Source: Postechiella marina (lineage in GTDB: Bacteria > Bacteroidota > Bacteroidia > Flavobacteriales > Flavobacteriaceae). From it: 64,000 bases of DNA. Position 1 is the stretch's first letter. Each line of letters starts with the position of its first letter. The translations under genes and the position numbers were made by a program. The notes beneath the pieces were generated by a model. The model was not told where the DNA came from. It searched no databases and saw only the letters and a list, made by a program, of their open reading frames with translations. Below, one piece after another: positions 45,348 through 52,739 of the stretch. The stretch lies in the NCBI RefSeq assembly GCF_039538365.1, contig NZ_BAABCA010000007.1, forward strand, positions 124,001 to 188,000. The letters run 5' to 3'.

Positions 45348-47543
45348 ATGAAAATGGAACAATTTCATTACGATAATAAAATCGTTACAAAGTTTATTTA
45401 CGCTACCATTGTTTTTGGTGTTGTAGGTATGGCAGTAGGTTTACTACTTGCCTTTATGTTTTTATTTCCAAACTTGACCGATGGCATTTCATGGCTTAGT
45501 TTTGGTCGGTTAAGACCTTTGCATACTAATGCTGTGATTTTCGCATTTGTGGGAAATGCCATGTTTGCCGGTATTTACTACTCGTTACAGCGTTTATTAA
45601 AAACCCGTATGGCTAGCGACTTGTTAAGTAACATTAACTTTTGGGGTTGGCAACTTATTATTGTTGCTGCTGCCATTTCGTTGCCTTTAGGTTATTCTAC
45701 ATCTAAAGAATATGCCGAATTAGAGTGGCCAATTGATATTGCCATTGCACTTATTTGGGTGGTTTTTGGTGTTAATATGATTTGGACCATTTTAAAACGT
45801 AGACAACGCCATTTATATGTCGCTATTTGGTTTTACCTAGCTACGTTTGTTACGGTTGCGGTGCTTCATATATTTAATAGTTTGGAGTTACCGGTTAGCG
45901 GTATGAAAAGCTACTCGGTTTACGCTGGTGTTCAAGATGCCTTAGTACAATGGTGGTACGGTCACAATGCGGTGGCTTTCTTTTTAACAACGCCTTTTCT
46001 AGGTTTAATGTATTATTTTGTGCCTAAGGCTGCCAACAGACCGGTGTATTCGTATAGACTTTCTATTGTGCATTTCTGGTCGTTAATATTTATTTATATC
46101 TGGGCAGGACCACACCATTTATTATACACAGCGCTTCCAGAATGGGCGCAAAATTTAGGTGTTGCCTTTTCTGTTATGTTATTAATGCCATCTTGGGGTG
46201 GTATGATAAATGGGCTTTTAACATTGCGTGGTGCTTGGGATAAAGTACGAACAGATCCTGTTTTAAAATTTATGGTTGTTGCTATTACTGGTTATGGTAT
46301 GGCGACTTTTGAAGGCCCAATGCTTTCACTTAAAAACGTTAACGCTATTGCGCACTTTACCGATTGGATTATTGCCCACGTACACGTTGGTGCTTTAGCT
46401 TGGAATGGGTTTATGGCTTTCGGTCTTATTTACTACTTAATTCCGCGATTATTTAAAACTAAATTACACTCTACTGGCTTAGCCAATTTACACTTTTGGT
46501 TAGGGACTTTAGGTATTATTATTTATGCTTTACCTATGTATGTTGCTGGATTTACCCAAGCTAGTATGTGGAAACAATTTAACCCTGACGGTACATTAGT
46601 TTATGGTAACTTTTTAGAAACGGTTACTGAAATTATGCCAATGTATTGGATGCGTGCCATTGGTGGATCGCTTTACATTATCGGGATGTTTATTCTTGTT
46701 TACAATGTTATTGTTACTATTAAAAACGGTAGCAAAGTGCAAGATGAATTGGCTGAAGCTCCAGCTTTAGAGCGTGTAACTAAAAAACGTACCGCAAACG
46801 AAGGTTGGCACACGTGGTTAGAAAGACGCCCAATTCAATTAACCATTCTAGCAACTATTGCCATTTTAATTGGTGGTGTTATTCAAATTGTACCAACCAT
46901 AATGGTAAAATCTAACATACCAACTATTGCAAGTGTAAAACCTTATACACCTCTTGAATTGGAAGGTCGAGATATTTACATACGTGAAGGTTGTGTGGGT
47001 TGCCACTCGCAAATGATTCGTCCGTTTAGAAGTGAAGTAGAACGCTATGGCGAATACTCGAAAGCTGGGGAGTTTGTTTACGACCATCCATTCCTTTGGG
47101 GAAGTAAACGTACCGGTCCGGATTTACACAGAATTGGTGCAAAATACTCAGACAACTGGCATTTTAACCATATGTACGATCCGCAAAGTACCTCATCGGG
47201 TTCTATTATGCCGCGTTACCCATGGCTAATTACAGGGAAAAGTAGTGCGCTTGATAAATCGATGACCGAGGCTAAAATGGAAGCTATGGTAACCTTGGGT
47301 GTTCCGTACACAGAAGACGATATAGCCAACGCACAACAAAGCATGTTAGATCAAGGTGCGCAAATTGAAGAAAACCTTCATGCCGATCCTGATTTTGCTA
47401 AAACCTATAAAGCTGATAAGGATTACGCTGCAGAAAACGGAGAAGACTTTATAGAAATGAAAAACAGGGAAATTGTTGCACTTATAGCCTATTTACAACG
47501 CTTAGGTACAGATATTCATGTTAAACCAGAGCAACAACAATAA
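45348..47543 (+). CDS. ccoNO: cbb3-type cytochrome c oxidase, fused subunits I and II (CcoNO)
   Basis: 731 aa. Residues about 1-470 are the 12-helix haem-copper subunit CcoN, with His ligands in 'RPLHTNAVIFAFVGN', 'WWYGHNAVAFFL', 'GPHHLLYT' and 'IIAHVHVGALAWNG'. From about 490 the protein continues as CcoO: one membrane helix (about 497-517) and a monohaem site C549-xx-C552-H553 ('EGCVGCHSQMIRPF'). The fusion is typical of Bacteroidota; Proteobacteria have two genes. The enzyme reduces O2 to water with high affinity at low oxygen and pumps protons. Confidence 0.96.
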   Translation: MKMEQFHYDNKIVTKFIYATIVFGVVGMAVGLLLAFMFLFPNLTDGISWLSFGRLRPLHTNAVIFAFVGNAMFAGIYYSLQRLLKTRMASDLLSNINFWGWQLIIVAAAISLPLGYSTSKEYAELEWPIDIAIALIWVVFGVNMIWTILKRRQRHLYVAIWFYLATFVTVAVLHIFNSLELPVSGMKSYSVYAGVQDALVQWWYGHNAVAFFLTTPFLGLMYYFVPKAANRPVYSYRLSIVHFWSLIFIYIWAGPHHLLYTALPEWAQNLGVAFSVMLLMPSWGGMINGLLTLRGAWDKVRTDPVLKFMVVAITGYGMATFEGPMLSLKNVNAIAHFTDWIIAHVHVGALAWNGFMAFGLIYYLIPRLFKTKLHSTGLANLHFWLGTLGIIIYALPMYVAGFTQASMWKQFNPDGTLVYGNFLETVTEIMPMYWMRAIGGSLYIIGMFILVYNVIVTIKNGSKVQDELAEAPALERVTKKRTANEGWHTWLERRPIQLTILATIAILIGGVIQIVPTIMVKSNIPTIASVKPYTPLELEGRDIYIREGCVGCHSQMIRPFRSEVERYGEYSKAGEFVYDHPFLWGSKRTGPDLHRIGAKYSDNWHFNHMYDPQSTSSGSIMPRYPWLITGKSSALDKSMTEAKMEAMVTLGVPYTEDDIANAQQSMLDQGAQIEENLHADPDFAKTYKADKDYAAENGEDFIEMKNREIVALIAYLQRLGTDIHVKPEQQQ

Positions 47544-47559
47544 AATAGTTAATCGTATT

Positions 47560-47596
47560 TAGCTATTGGTTTTAATAAACTAAAAACCAATGGCTA
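47560..47596 (+). other. Intra-operon hairpin between ccoNO and ccoQ
   Basis: Arms 47560-47573 and 47583-47596 (TAGCTATTGGTTTT with its complement, one wobble) around a 9-base loop. No T-run follows, so it is not a classical terminator. It may protect or separate the ccoNO mRNA from the downstream part. Confidence 0.55.
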
Positions 47597-47620
47597 TTAA
47601 CCAAAAACAATATAACAACC

Positions 47621-47806
47621 ATGTTGAAATTTGTAAAAAACCATATGGAAAGCATTACAGGTATTGAGATATACCCTATGATTTCCCTTCTTATATTCTT
47701 TACCTTTTTTGTAATGCTATTTTGGTGGGTTATTACAGCCAAAAAAGAGTATATAAAATCAGTAAGTAACATACCATTAGATAACCAAAACGACACAACA
47801 TTATGA
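47621..47806 (+). CDS. ccoQ: cbb3 oxidase small subunit/assembly factor CcoQ
   Basis: 61 aa, one transmembrane helix (about 18-40, 'YPMISLLIFFTFFVMLFWWV') followed by a short charged tail 'TAKKEYIKSVSNIPLD', as in CcoQ/FixQ. It stabilises CcoP in the oxidase. It overlaps ccoP by 4 bases (ATGA), so translation is coupled. Confidence 0.88.
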   Translation: MLKFVKNHMESITGIEIYPMISLLIFFTFFVMLFWWVITAKKEYIKSVSNIPLDNQNDTTL

Positions 47807-48702
47807 GACAATTAGTTCCATCCTGGATACGTGTTCCAGTAGTATTTTTTATCATTTTTGGAGCAGTAGAGTTCTTTGTAGACTCTGGAGATAAACCAGC
47901 ATTTATAGAATATCCTGCAGTATTATTGTTTCTACTTTTGGTATTACTTATACTTATTGCTACCCAAGCTATTATTGCTGCTCTAGAAAATGTGATGCTT
48001 CATAAATTAGATGAAGAAGCTAAAGCACGCTTTTTAGCCGATAAAGAAAAGTCGGTTAAATTTACTTGGATTAAAGAAACCTATTTAAAATTACTTGGCT
48101 CTAAACCTATTGAAGAAGAAGGCGAAATTGTATTAGACCATAATTACGATGGCATTAAAGAGTTAGACAATAACTTACCGCCTTGGTGGATTTACTCGTT
48201 TTACATTTCTATAGTTTTTGCTGCGGTTTATTTGTTAAGATTCCATGTGTTTAATGGCTACACGCAAATAGATGAATTAGATACTGAATTAGCTGAAGCT
48301 AGAATAGCACTTGAAGAGTACAAAAAAACAGCAAAAGACTTAGTGGATTTTAATACAGTAACCCAGTTAACTGATGCTACCGATTTAACAGCGGGTAAAA
48401 CCATTTTTGAAACCAATTGTGTGGCGTGCCATATGATTGATGGTGGTGGCGGAATTGGACCAAACCTAACCGATGAACATTGGATATTAGGCGGCGGTAT
48501 TAAAAATGTATTTAAAACAATATCTGAAGGTGGACGTTCTGGAAAAGGTATGATTGCTTGGAAAGCACAACTTAAACCTTCTCAAATGGCACAAGTAGCA
48601 AGTTACGTTTTGAGTTTTCAAGGTACAACACCAGCAAACTCAAAACCGGCAGAAGGGGACATTTGGGTTAGTGAAACTGAAGACACTCATGCTGCAAACT
48701 AA
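47803..48702 (+). CDS. ccoP: cbb3 oxidase subunit III, monohaem CcoP
   Basis: 299 aa. Membrane helices at about 7-23, 35-62 and 130-147 precede a cytochrome c domain with a single CxxCH at C206-C209-H210 ('NCVACHM') and a distal Met region ('GKGMIAWKAQL'). Proteobacterial CcoP usually has two haem sites; only one is present here. It delivers electrons to CcoNO. The 285-bp gap after it is filled by palindromic repeats. Confidence 0.92.
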   Translation: MRQLVPSWIRVPVVFFIIFGAVEFFVDSGDKPAFIEYPAVLLFLLLVLLILIATQAIIAALENVMLHKLDEEAKARFLADKEKSVKFTWIKETYLKLLGSKPIEEEGEIVLDHNYDGIKELDNNLPPWWIYSFYISIVFAAVYLLRFHVFNGYTQIDELDTELAEARIALEEYKKTAKDLVDFNTVTQLTDATDLTAGKTIFETNCVACHMIDGGGGIGPNLTDEHWILGGGIKNVFKTISEGGRSGKGMIAWKAQLKPSQMAQVASYVLSFQGTTPANSKPAEGDIWVSETEDTHAAN

Positions 48703-48703
48703 A

Positions 48704-48975
48704 TAACACTTTATTAACTAAACTTTTACTAAAACTATTTATAGACCTGTCGGGTTTTTAAAACCTGACAGGTATAACTAAAAAAAACTAAGAAATACCT
48801 ACAAGGTTCTAGAAACCTTGCAGGAAACTGAAGAAACAACAATGAAGTATACGTTAATTGAGTGATAACACTTTATTATCTAAACTATTTTTCCCAGACC
48901 TGTCGGGTTTTAAAACCTGACAGGTATAACTAAAAAACTAAGAAATACCTACAAGGTTTTAGAAACCTTGCAGGA
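48704..48975. repeat. Tandem duplication with two REP-like palindrome pairs
   Basis: Two units, 48704-48825 and 48866-48975, share TAACACTTTATTA, then an ACCTGTCGGGTTTT/AAAACCTGACAGGT palindrome (48745-48773; 48898-48925), then a CCTACAAGGTT/AACCTTGCAGG palindrome (48798-48824; 48948-48974). The palindromes are nearly identical between units and more GC-rich than their surroundings. They fill the gap between ccoP and ccoG and resemble REP-like elements common in flavobacterial intergenic DNA. Confidence 0.8.
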
Positions 48976-48987
48976 CAATTAAATAAC

Positions 48988-50412
48988 ATGGAAACTCCAC
49001 AAAACGAATCATTTAGAGACTCGATTGGTACGATTACCGAAGATGGTAAACGCGCTTGGGTATACCCTAAAAAACCAAGTGGCAAATTCTATGACTATAG
49101 AAAATATGTGAGCTACTTTTTATTAGCCTTTTTACTGTTATCGCCTTTTATTAAAATAAATGGCAATCAGTTTTTAATGTTTAATGTTTTAGAACGTCGT
49201 TTTAATATTTTCGGGTTTCCGTTTTGGCCACAAGACTTTCATTTGTTTGTTATTTCGATGCTAATAGGTGTTGTATTTGTAACACTCTTTACGGTGTCGT
49301 TTGGACGTATTTTTTGCGGTTGGATTTGTCCGCAAACCATTTTTATGGAAATGGTTTTTAGACGCATTGAATACTGGATTGAAGGCGACAGAAACAAACA
49401 ACGCAAATTAGCAAAACAGCAATGGGATGCCGAAAAGATTAGAAAAAAAGGACTTAAAACGGTAATATTCATTATCATCTCGTTTATAATTGCCAATGTA
49501 TTTTTGGCGTATCTAATTAGCAGCGACAAGCTTATTGAATACATATTAGAAGGTCCTGCCGAAAATATAAGCACTTTAATTTCTCTACTTATTTTTACAG
49601 CTGTTTTTTACTTTGTTTTTGCTTGGTTTAGAGAACAAGTTTGCATAATTGCTTGTCCGTATGGAAGATTGCAAGGTGTACTTTTAGATACTAAATCTAT
49701 TGTTGTGGCTTACGATCATAAACGTGGCGAAGCGGAAAACGGTAGAAAAAAATTTAGAAAAAATGAAGATCGCGAAGCCTTAGGTCATGGAGATTGTATT
49801 GATTGTATGCAATGTGTTCATGTTTGCCCTACCGGAATTGATATTAGAAATGGAACACAGCTAGAATGTGTAAACTGTACTGCTTGTATTGATGAATGCG
49901 ACCATATTATGGAGAGCATTAATTTACCAAAAGGCTTAATTAGATATGCTAGCGAGGAAAACATTGAGAAGAAAACGCCTTTTAAAATCACACCAAGAAT
50001 TAAAGGTTACATCGCTGTACTTTCTATTTTAATAGGCTTACTAATTGGCATGTTATTTTTAAGAAATGATGTCGAGGCCAATGTTTTACGATTACCAGGT
50101 CAGCTTTACGAACATAAAGAAAACAACATTATAAGCAATGTATTTACTTATAAATTGGTAAATAAAACGAGTGATGCAATTGAAGATGTAAGTTTTAAAC
50201 TGATGTCGCATAAAGGCGAATTAAAATTGGTTTCTACAAGTGAGGATTTTGTTGTGCCAAGTCAAGGTATTACAGAAGGCACTTTATTTATTGAGATTAA
50301 TAATTCGGCTTTAAGTGGCGATAGAAATAAAATTAAAATAGGCGTTTTTAAAGGCGATGAGTTGATTGAAACGACTACTGCTAACTTTTTGGGACCTAGG
50401 AGTTATAAATAG
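48988..50412 (+). CDS. ccoG: Cytochrome c oxidase accessory protein CcoG/FixG
   Basis: 474 aa. Membrane helices at about 37-55, 85-107, 155-175, 190-208 and 338-356. Cysteine motifs: 'RIFCGWICPQTIF', 'CIIACPYGRLQG', and two [4Fe-4S] ferredoxin clusters 'CIDCMQCVHVCPTG' and 'CVNCTACIDECD'. The C-terminal part is an Ig-like periplasmic domain. CcoG is a Cu(II) reductase that helps provide Cu(I) for cbb3 assembly. It is separated from ccoP by the palindromic duplication. Confidence 0.95.
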   Translation: METPQNESFRDSIGTITEDGKRAWVYPKKPSGKFYDYRKYVSYFLLAFLLLSPFIKINGNQFLMFNVLERRFNIFGFPFWPQDFHLFVISMLIGVVFVTLFTVSFGRIFCGWICPQTIFMEMVFRRIEYWIEGDRNKQRKLAKQQWDAEKIRKKGLKTVIFIIISFIIANVFLAYLISSDKLIEYILEGPAENISTLISLLIFTAVFYFVFAWFREQVCIIACPYGRLQGVLLDTKSIVVAYDHKRGEAENGRKKFRKNEDREALGHGDCIDCMQCVHVCPTGIDIRNGTQLECVNCTACIDECDHIMESINLPKGLIRYASEENIEKKTPFKITPRIKGYIAVLSILIGLLIGMLFLRNDVEANVLRLPGQLYEHKENNIISNVFTYKLVNKTSDAIEDVSFKLMSHKGELKLVSTSEDFVVPSQGITEGTLFIEINNSALSGDRNKIKIGVFKGDELIETTTANFLGPRSYK

Positions 50413-50475
50413 TTTTCAGTCGTAGTCTCAGTAAACAGTGCTTACTCTTGCGAAAAAAAACAGGGTTGTATTAAT

Positions 50476-50611
50476 CCTTCGAGGTTTTGACAACCTTGTA
50501 GGTATTAATAAAACAAAAACGGTTCTTACTATTATGATGAAAAGATGTTTAACTAACTCATCGTGCTGAATGAACCAAAAGACCTGTCCGGTTTTTGAAA
50601 CCTTACAGGTC
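50476..50611. repeat. Two diverged REP-like palindromes after ccoG
   Basis: CCTTCGAGGTT...AACCTTGTAGG at 50476-50502 and ACCTGTCCGGTTT...AAACCTTACAGGT at 50582-50610 are degenerate members of the two palindrome types seen before ccoG, each with about two mispairs. They lie in the 394-bp gap 50413-50806, which otherwise holds only the structured element at 50666. Confidence 0.65.
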
Positions 50612-50665
50612 TAGAAAAGCAAACAAACCTAAAGTTTGAGTTAGAAAATGACTTTGGCGGATGGT

Positions 50666-50749
50666 GCATTAGGGATTGAAGCGGCATCCTTTTTTGCCAT
50701 GAAAAGCAAAAAAGATATAGCAGAAAGCCCGACCCGATAGGGTAATGCC
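50666..50749 (+). repeat. Structured intergenic element, copy 3
   Basis: Outer stem GCATTA (50666-50671) with TAATGC (50743-50748), a compensatory change relative to GCGTTA/TAACGC in copy 4. Inner stem ATCCTTTTTTGC/GCAAAAAAGAT; GAAAGCCCGACCC and an ACCC-GATA-GGGT hairpin. Lies between ccoG and ccoH. Confidence 0.78.
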
Positions 50750-50806
50750 ATAAAAAGTATAATAATGAGATTTCCACTTTTGCGGAAATGAAAAAAAAAT
50801 ATCAAT

Positions 50807-51253
50807 ATGAAATTTAATTGGGGAACTGGAATTGTACTAGCGTTTATAGGCTTTATTTCGTTTATTATGTACTTTATTATTACTATGAATTCGGGTAATA
50901 AATACGATCATGATTTGGTTAGCGAGGATTATTATGCCGATGAGTTACAATACCAAAACGATATTAATAAGCTAGAAAACACAAAAACATTAACCACGAA
51001 TGTGCGTTACGAAAGAACAGATGCGGGCTTATTGATAACCTTCCCAGAACGTTTTGATTACAAGCAAATAACAGGAAACATGTTCCTATATAGACCATCT
51101 AACAAACAACTAGACTTTGAAACTGCTATATCATTGTCTAATTCTAATTTGCTCATACCTGACAATCGTTTGGTAGATGGTCGTTGGAACATAAAAATAG
51201 ATTGGGAATATCATGGAAAATCTTATCTGTTTAAAGAATCTATAAATTATTAG
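50807..51253 (+). CDS. ccoH: CcoH/FixH family protein
   Basis: 148 aa. One N-terminal membrane helix (about 8-28) followed by 'NSGNKYDHDLVSEDYYADELQYQNDINKLENT', the conserved FixH feature, and a beta-rich periplasmic domain. CcoH associates with cbb3 oxidase and is required for its assembly. Its stop is one base before the next gene. A CACTTTTG (50775-50782) is the nearest -7-like element. Confidence 0.88.
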   Translation: MKFNWGTGIVLAFIGFISFIMYFIITMNSGNKYDHDLVSEDYYADELQYQNDINKLENTKTLTTNVRYERTDAGLLITFPERFDYKQITGNMFLYRPSNKQLDFETAISLSNSNLLIPDNRLVDGRWNIKIDWEYHGKSYLFKESINY

Positions 51254-51254
51254 C

Positions 51255-51956
51255 ATGTTAGCATCTGCATTTATACTTGGTTTATTGGGGAGTTTTCACT
51301 GCGTGGGCATGTGCGGACCCATTGCTTTTATGCTGCCTGTAGACCGAAATAATGCTGCTAAAAAAATATCGCAAATTACCATTTATCATTTAGGCAGACT
51401 TTTAGCCTATAGCCTTATTGGATTAGTGTTTGGTTTAATAGGCAAGAGTCTGTTTATTTTTGGTTACCAACAACAATTATCTATAATTATTGGTGTTTTA
51501 ATGATTTTGGTTGTTGTTATTCCGCAAAAAACATTTAATAAATACAATTTTTCTAAACCGGTTTATAAGGCTATTTCTAAAGTAAAATGGGCACTAGGTA
51601 CTGCTCTTAAAAAGAAAACCATGGATACGTTTTTAACCATTGGTTTTTTAAATGGCTTTTTACCATGTGGTTTAGTATATATGGCATTATTTGCTGCTAT
51701 TGCTAGCGGAAACGCTGCTAGCGGTAGTTTATACATGGCTGTTTTTGGCTTGGGTACTATACCTTTAATGACTACTGCCATTTATTTTAGTCATTTTTTA
51801 AAAGGTAAGGCAAGACAGCGTATCCAGAATGCTATTCCGGTTTTTGTAGTGGTTATTGGTGTTTTGTTTATTCTTCGAGGTTTAGGCCTTGGTATACCCT
51901 ACATCTCTCCTACTCCGGTTTACGATTTGGTGACTAACACTTTGGATTGCCACTAG
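51255..51956 (+). CDS. TauE/SafE-like (UreH-type) membrane protein of the cco cluster
   Basis: 233 aa with six predicted membrane helices. The N-terminal 'GLLGSFHCVGMCGPIAFML' holds the HCxGMCG motif of the UreH/CcoS-adjacent TauE/SafE branch, and 'GFLNGFLPCGLVYMAL' a second conserved Cys. Members next to fixGH genes are thought to act in copper or thiol-dependent oxidase maturation, since the HCxGMC motif could bind metal; the name sulfite exporter is probably misleading here. Follows ccoH by 1 bp, so it belongs to that transcript. Confidence 0.82.
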   Translation: MLASAFILGLLGSFHCVGMCGPIAFMLPVDRNNAAKKISQITIYHLGRLLAYSLIGLVFGLIGKSLFIFGYQQQLSIIIGVLMILVVVIPQKTFNKYNFSKPVYKAISKVKWALGTALKKKTMDTFLTIGFLNGFLPCGLVYMALFAAIASGNAASGSLYMAVFGLGTIPLMTTAIYFSHFLKGKARQRIQNAIPVFVVVIGVLFILRGLGLGIPYISPTPVYDLVTNTLDCH

Positions 51957-52024
51957 TAAGTTTCGTTTCTTTTAAATATTAATATGTTATTAATTAGTTA
52001 AATTAATAGTCTTATATCTTTATT

Positions 52025-52047
52025 TAATAGTAACACTATTATATTTG
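52025..52047 (+). promoter_or_regulatory. Inverted repeat overlapping the tetR promoter
   Basis: TAATAGT-AAC-ACTATTA (52025-52041) is a perfect inverted repeat. It overlaps the first bases of the -7 element TATATTTG (52040-52047), 18 bp before the tetR start. A further TTAATAGT half-site lies just upstream. The layout suggests autorepression by TetR. Confidence 0.65.
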
Positions 52048-52065
52048 CGTATAAAATAACCAACG

Positions 52066-52737
52066 ATGGACTCATTATTCTCTAACTTAAAAATTTCGGT
52101 GCCTGAAAAAATATATGTAAAAGACCCACAATCTTCAGATTTAGGTAAACGCATTATACAACATAGCATTATAGTTATAAACGATATTGGTTTTGATAGC
52201 TTCAACTTTAAAAAATTAGGAAAAGCTATTGGCTCTAATGAGAGTTCTATTTATAGGTATTTTGAAAGTAAACACAAACTTTTACTTTACTTATCGTCGT
52301 GGTATTGGGCATGGATTGAATATCAACTCGTTTTTGAAACGCACAATTTACAGTCTTTAGATAAAATTGAAAAAGCTATTGAAATAGTTACCAGAACCGT
52401 GAAAGAGGATTCTAAATTCTCCCATATTAACGAGGTTATTTTAAACAAAATTATAGTGAATGAAAACTCTAAATCTTTTTTAACAAAAGAAGTAGATCAA
52501 GAAAACAAAGAGGGCTATTTTATTATTTACAAACGCATTGTACACCGCTTACGAGACATGATAAAAACTGTAAACCCAAATTACAAATACCCTTCTAGTT
52601 TAGCTAGTACTATTTTAGAAGGCAGTTTACATCAGCATTTTTTAAAAGACCATTTTGCATCTATTACAGATTGTAACGATGGGCTTTCCCCAACCATTTT
52701 TATAAAAAACTTAGTACTTAACACCCTTAGCGTCTAA
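52066..52737 (+). CDS. TetR/AcrR-family regulator of an export operon
   Basis: 223 aa. Helix-turn-helix in 'FDSFNFKKLGKAIGSNESSIYRYFESKHKLLLYL' (about residues 43-77), the classical TetR form ending in YxxFxxKxxLL. The helical ligand-binding domain beyond is not assignable to a ligand. It is 2 bp upstream of the ABC gene, so it heads a four-gene operon with the ABC, HlyD and TolC-type genes and probably controls them. Confidence 0.88.
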   Translation: MDSLFSNLKISVPEKIYVKDPQSSDLGKRIIQHSIIVINDIGFDSFNFKKLGKAIGSNESSIYRYFESKHKLLLYLSSWYWAWIEYQLVFETHNLQSLDKIEKAIEIVTRTVKEDSKFSHINEVILNKIIVNENSKSFLTKEVDQENKEGYFIIYKRIVHRLRDMIKTVNPNYKYPSSLASTILEGSLHQHFLKDHFASITDCNDGLSPTIFIKNLVLNTLSV

Positions 52738-52739
52738 CT

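Noticed and set aside
48704..48975. CRISPR-like array
   Set aside because: Only two units, each with two palindromes; no regular spacers and no cas genes.
50553..50777. 74-aa minus-strand frame after ccoG
   Set aside because: It runs across the structured repeat and a REP-like palindrome; the open frame is a by-product of the repeat sequence.
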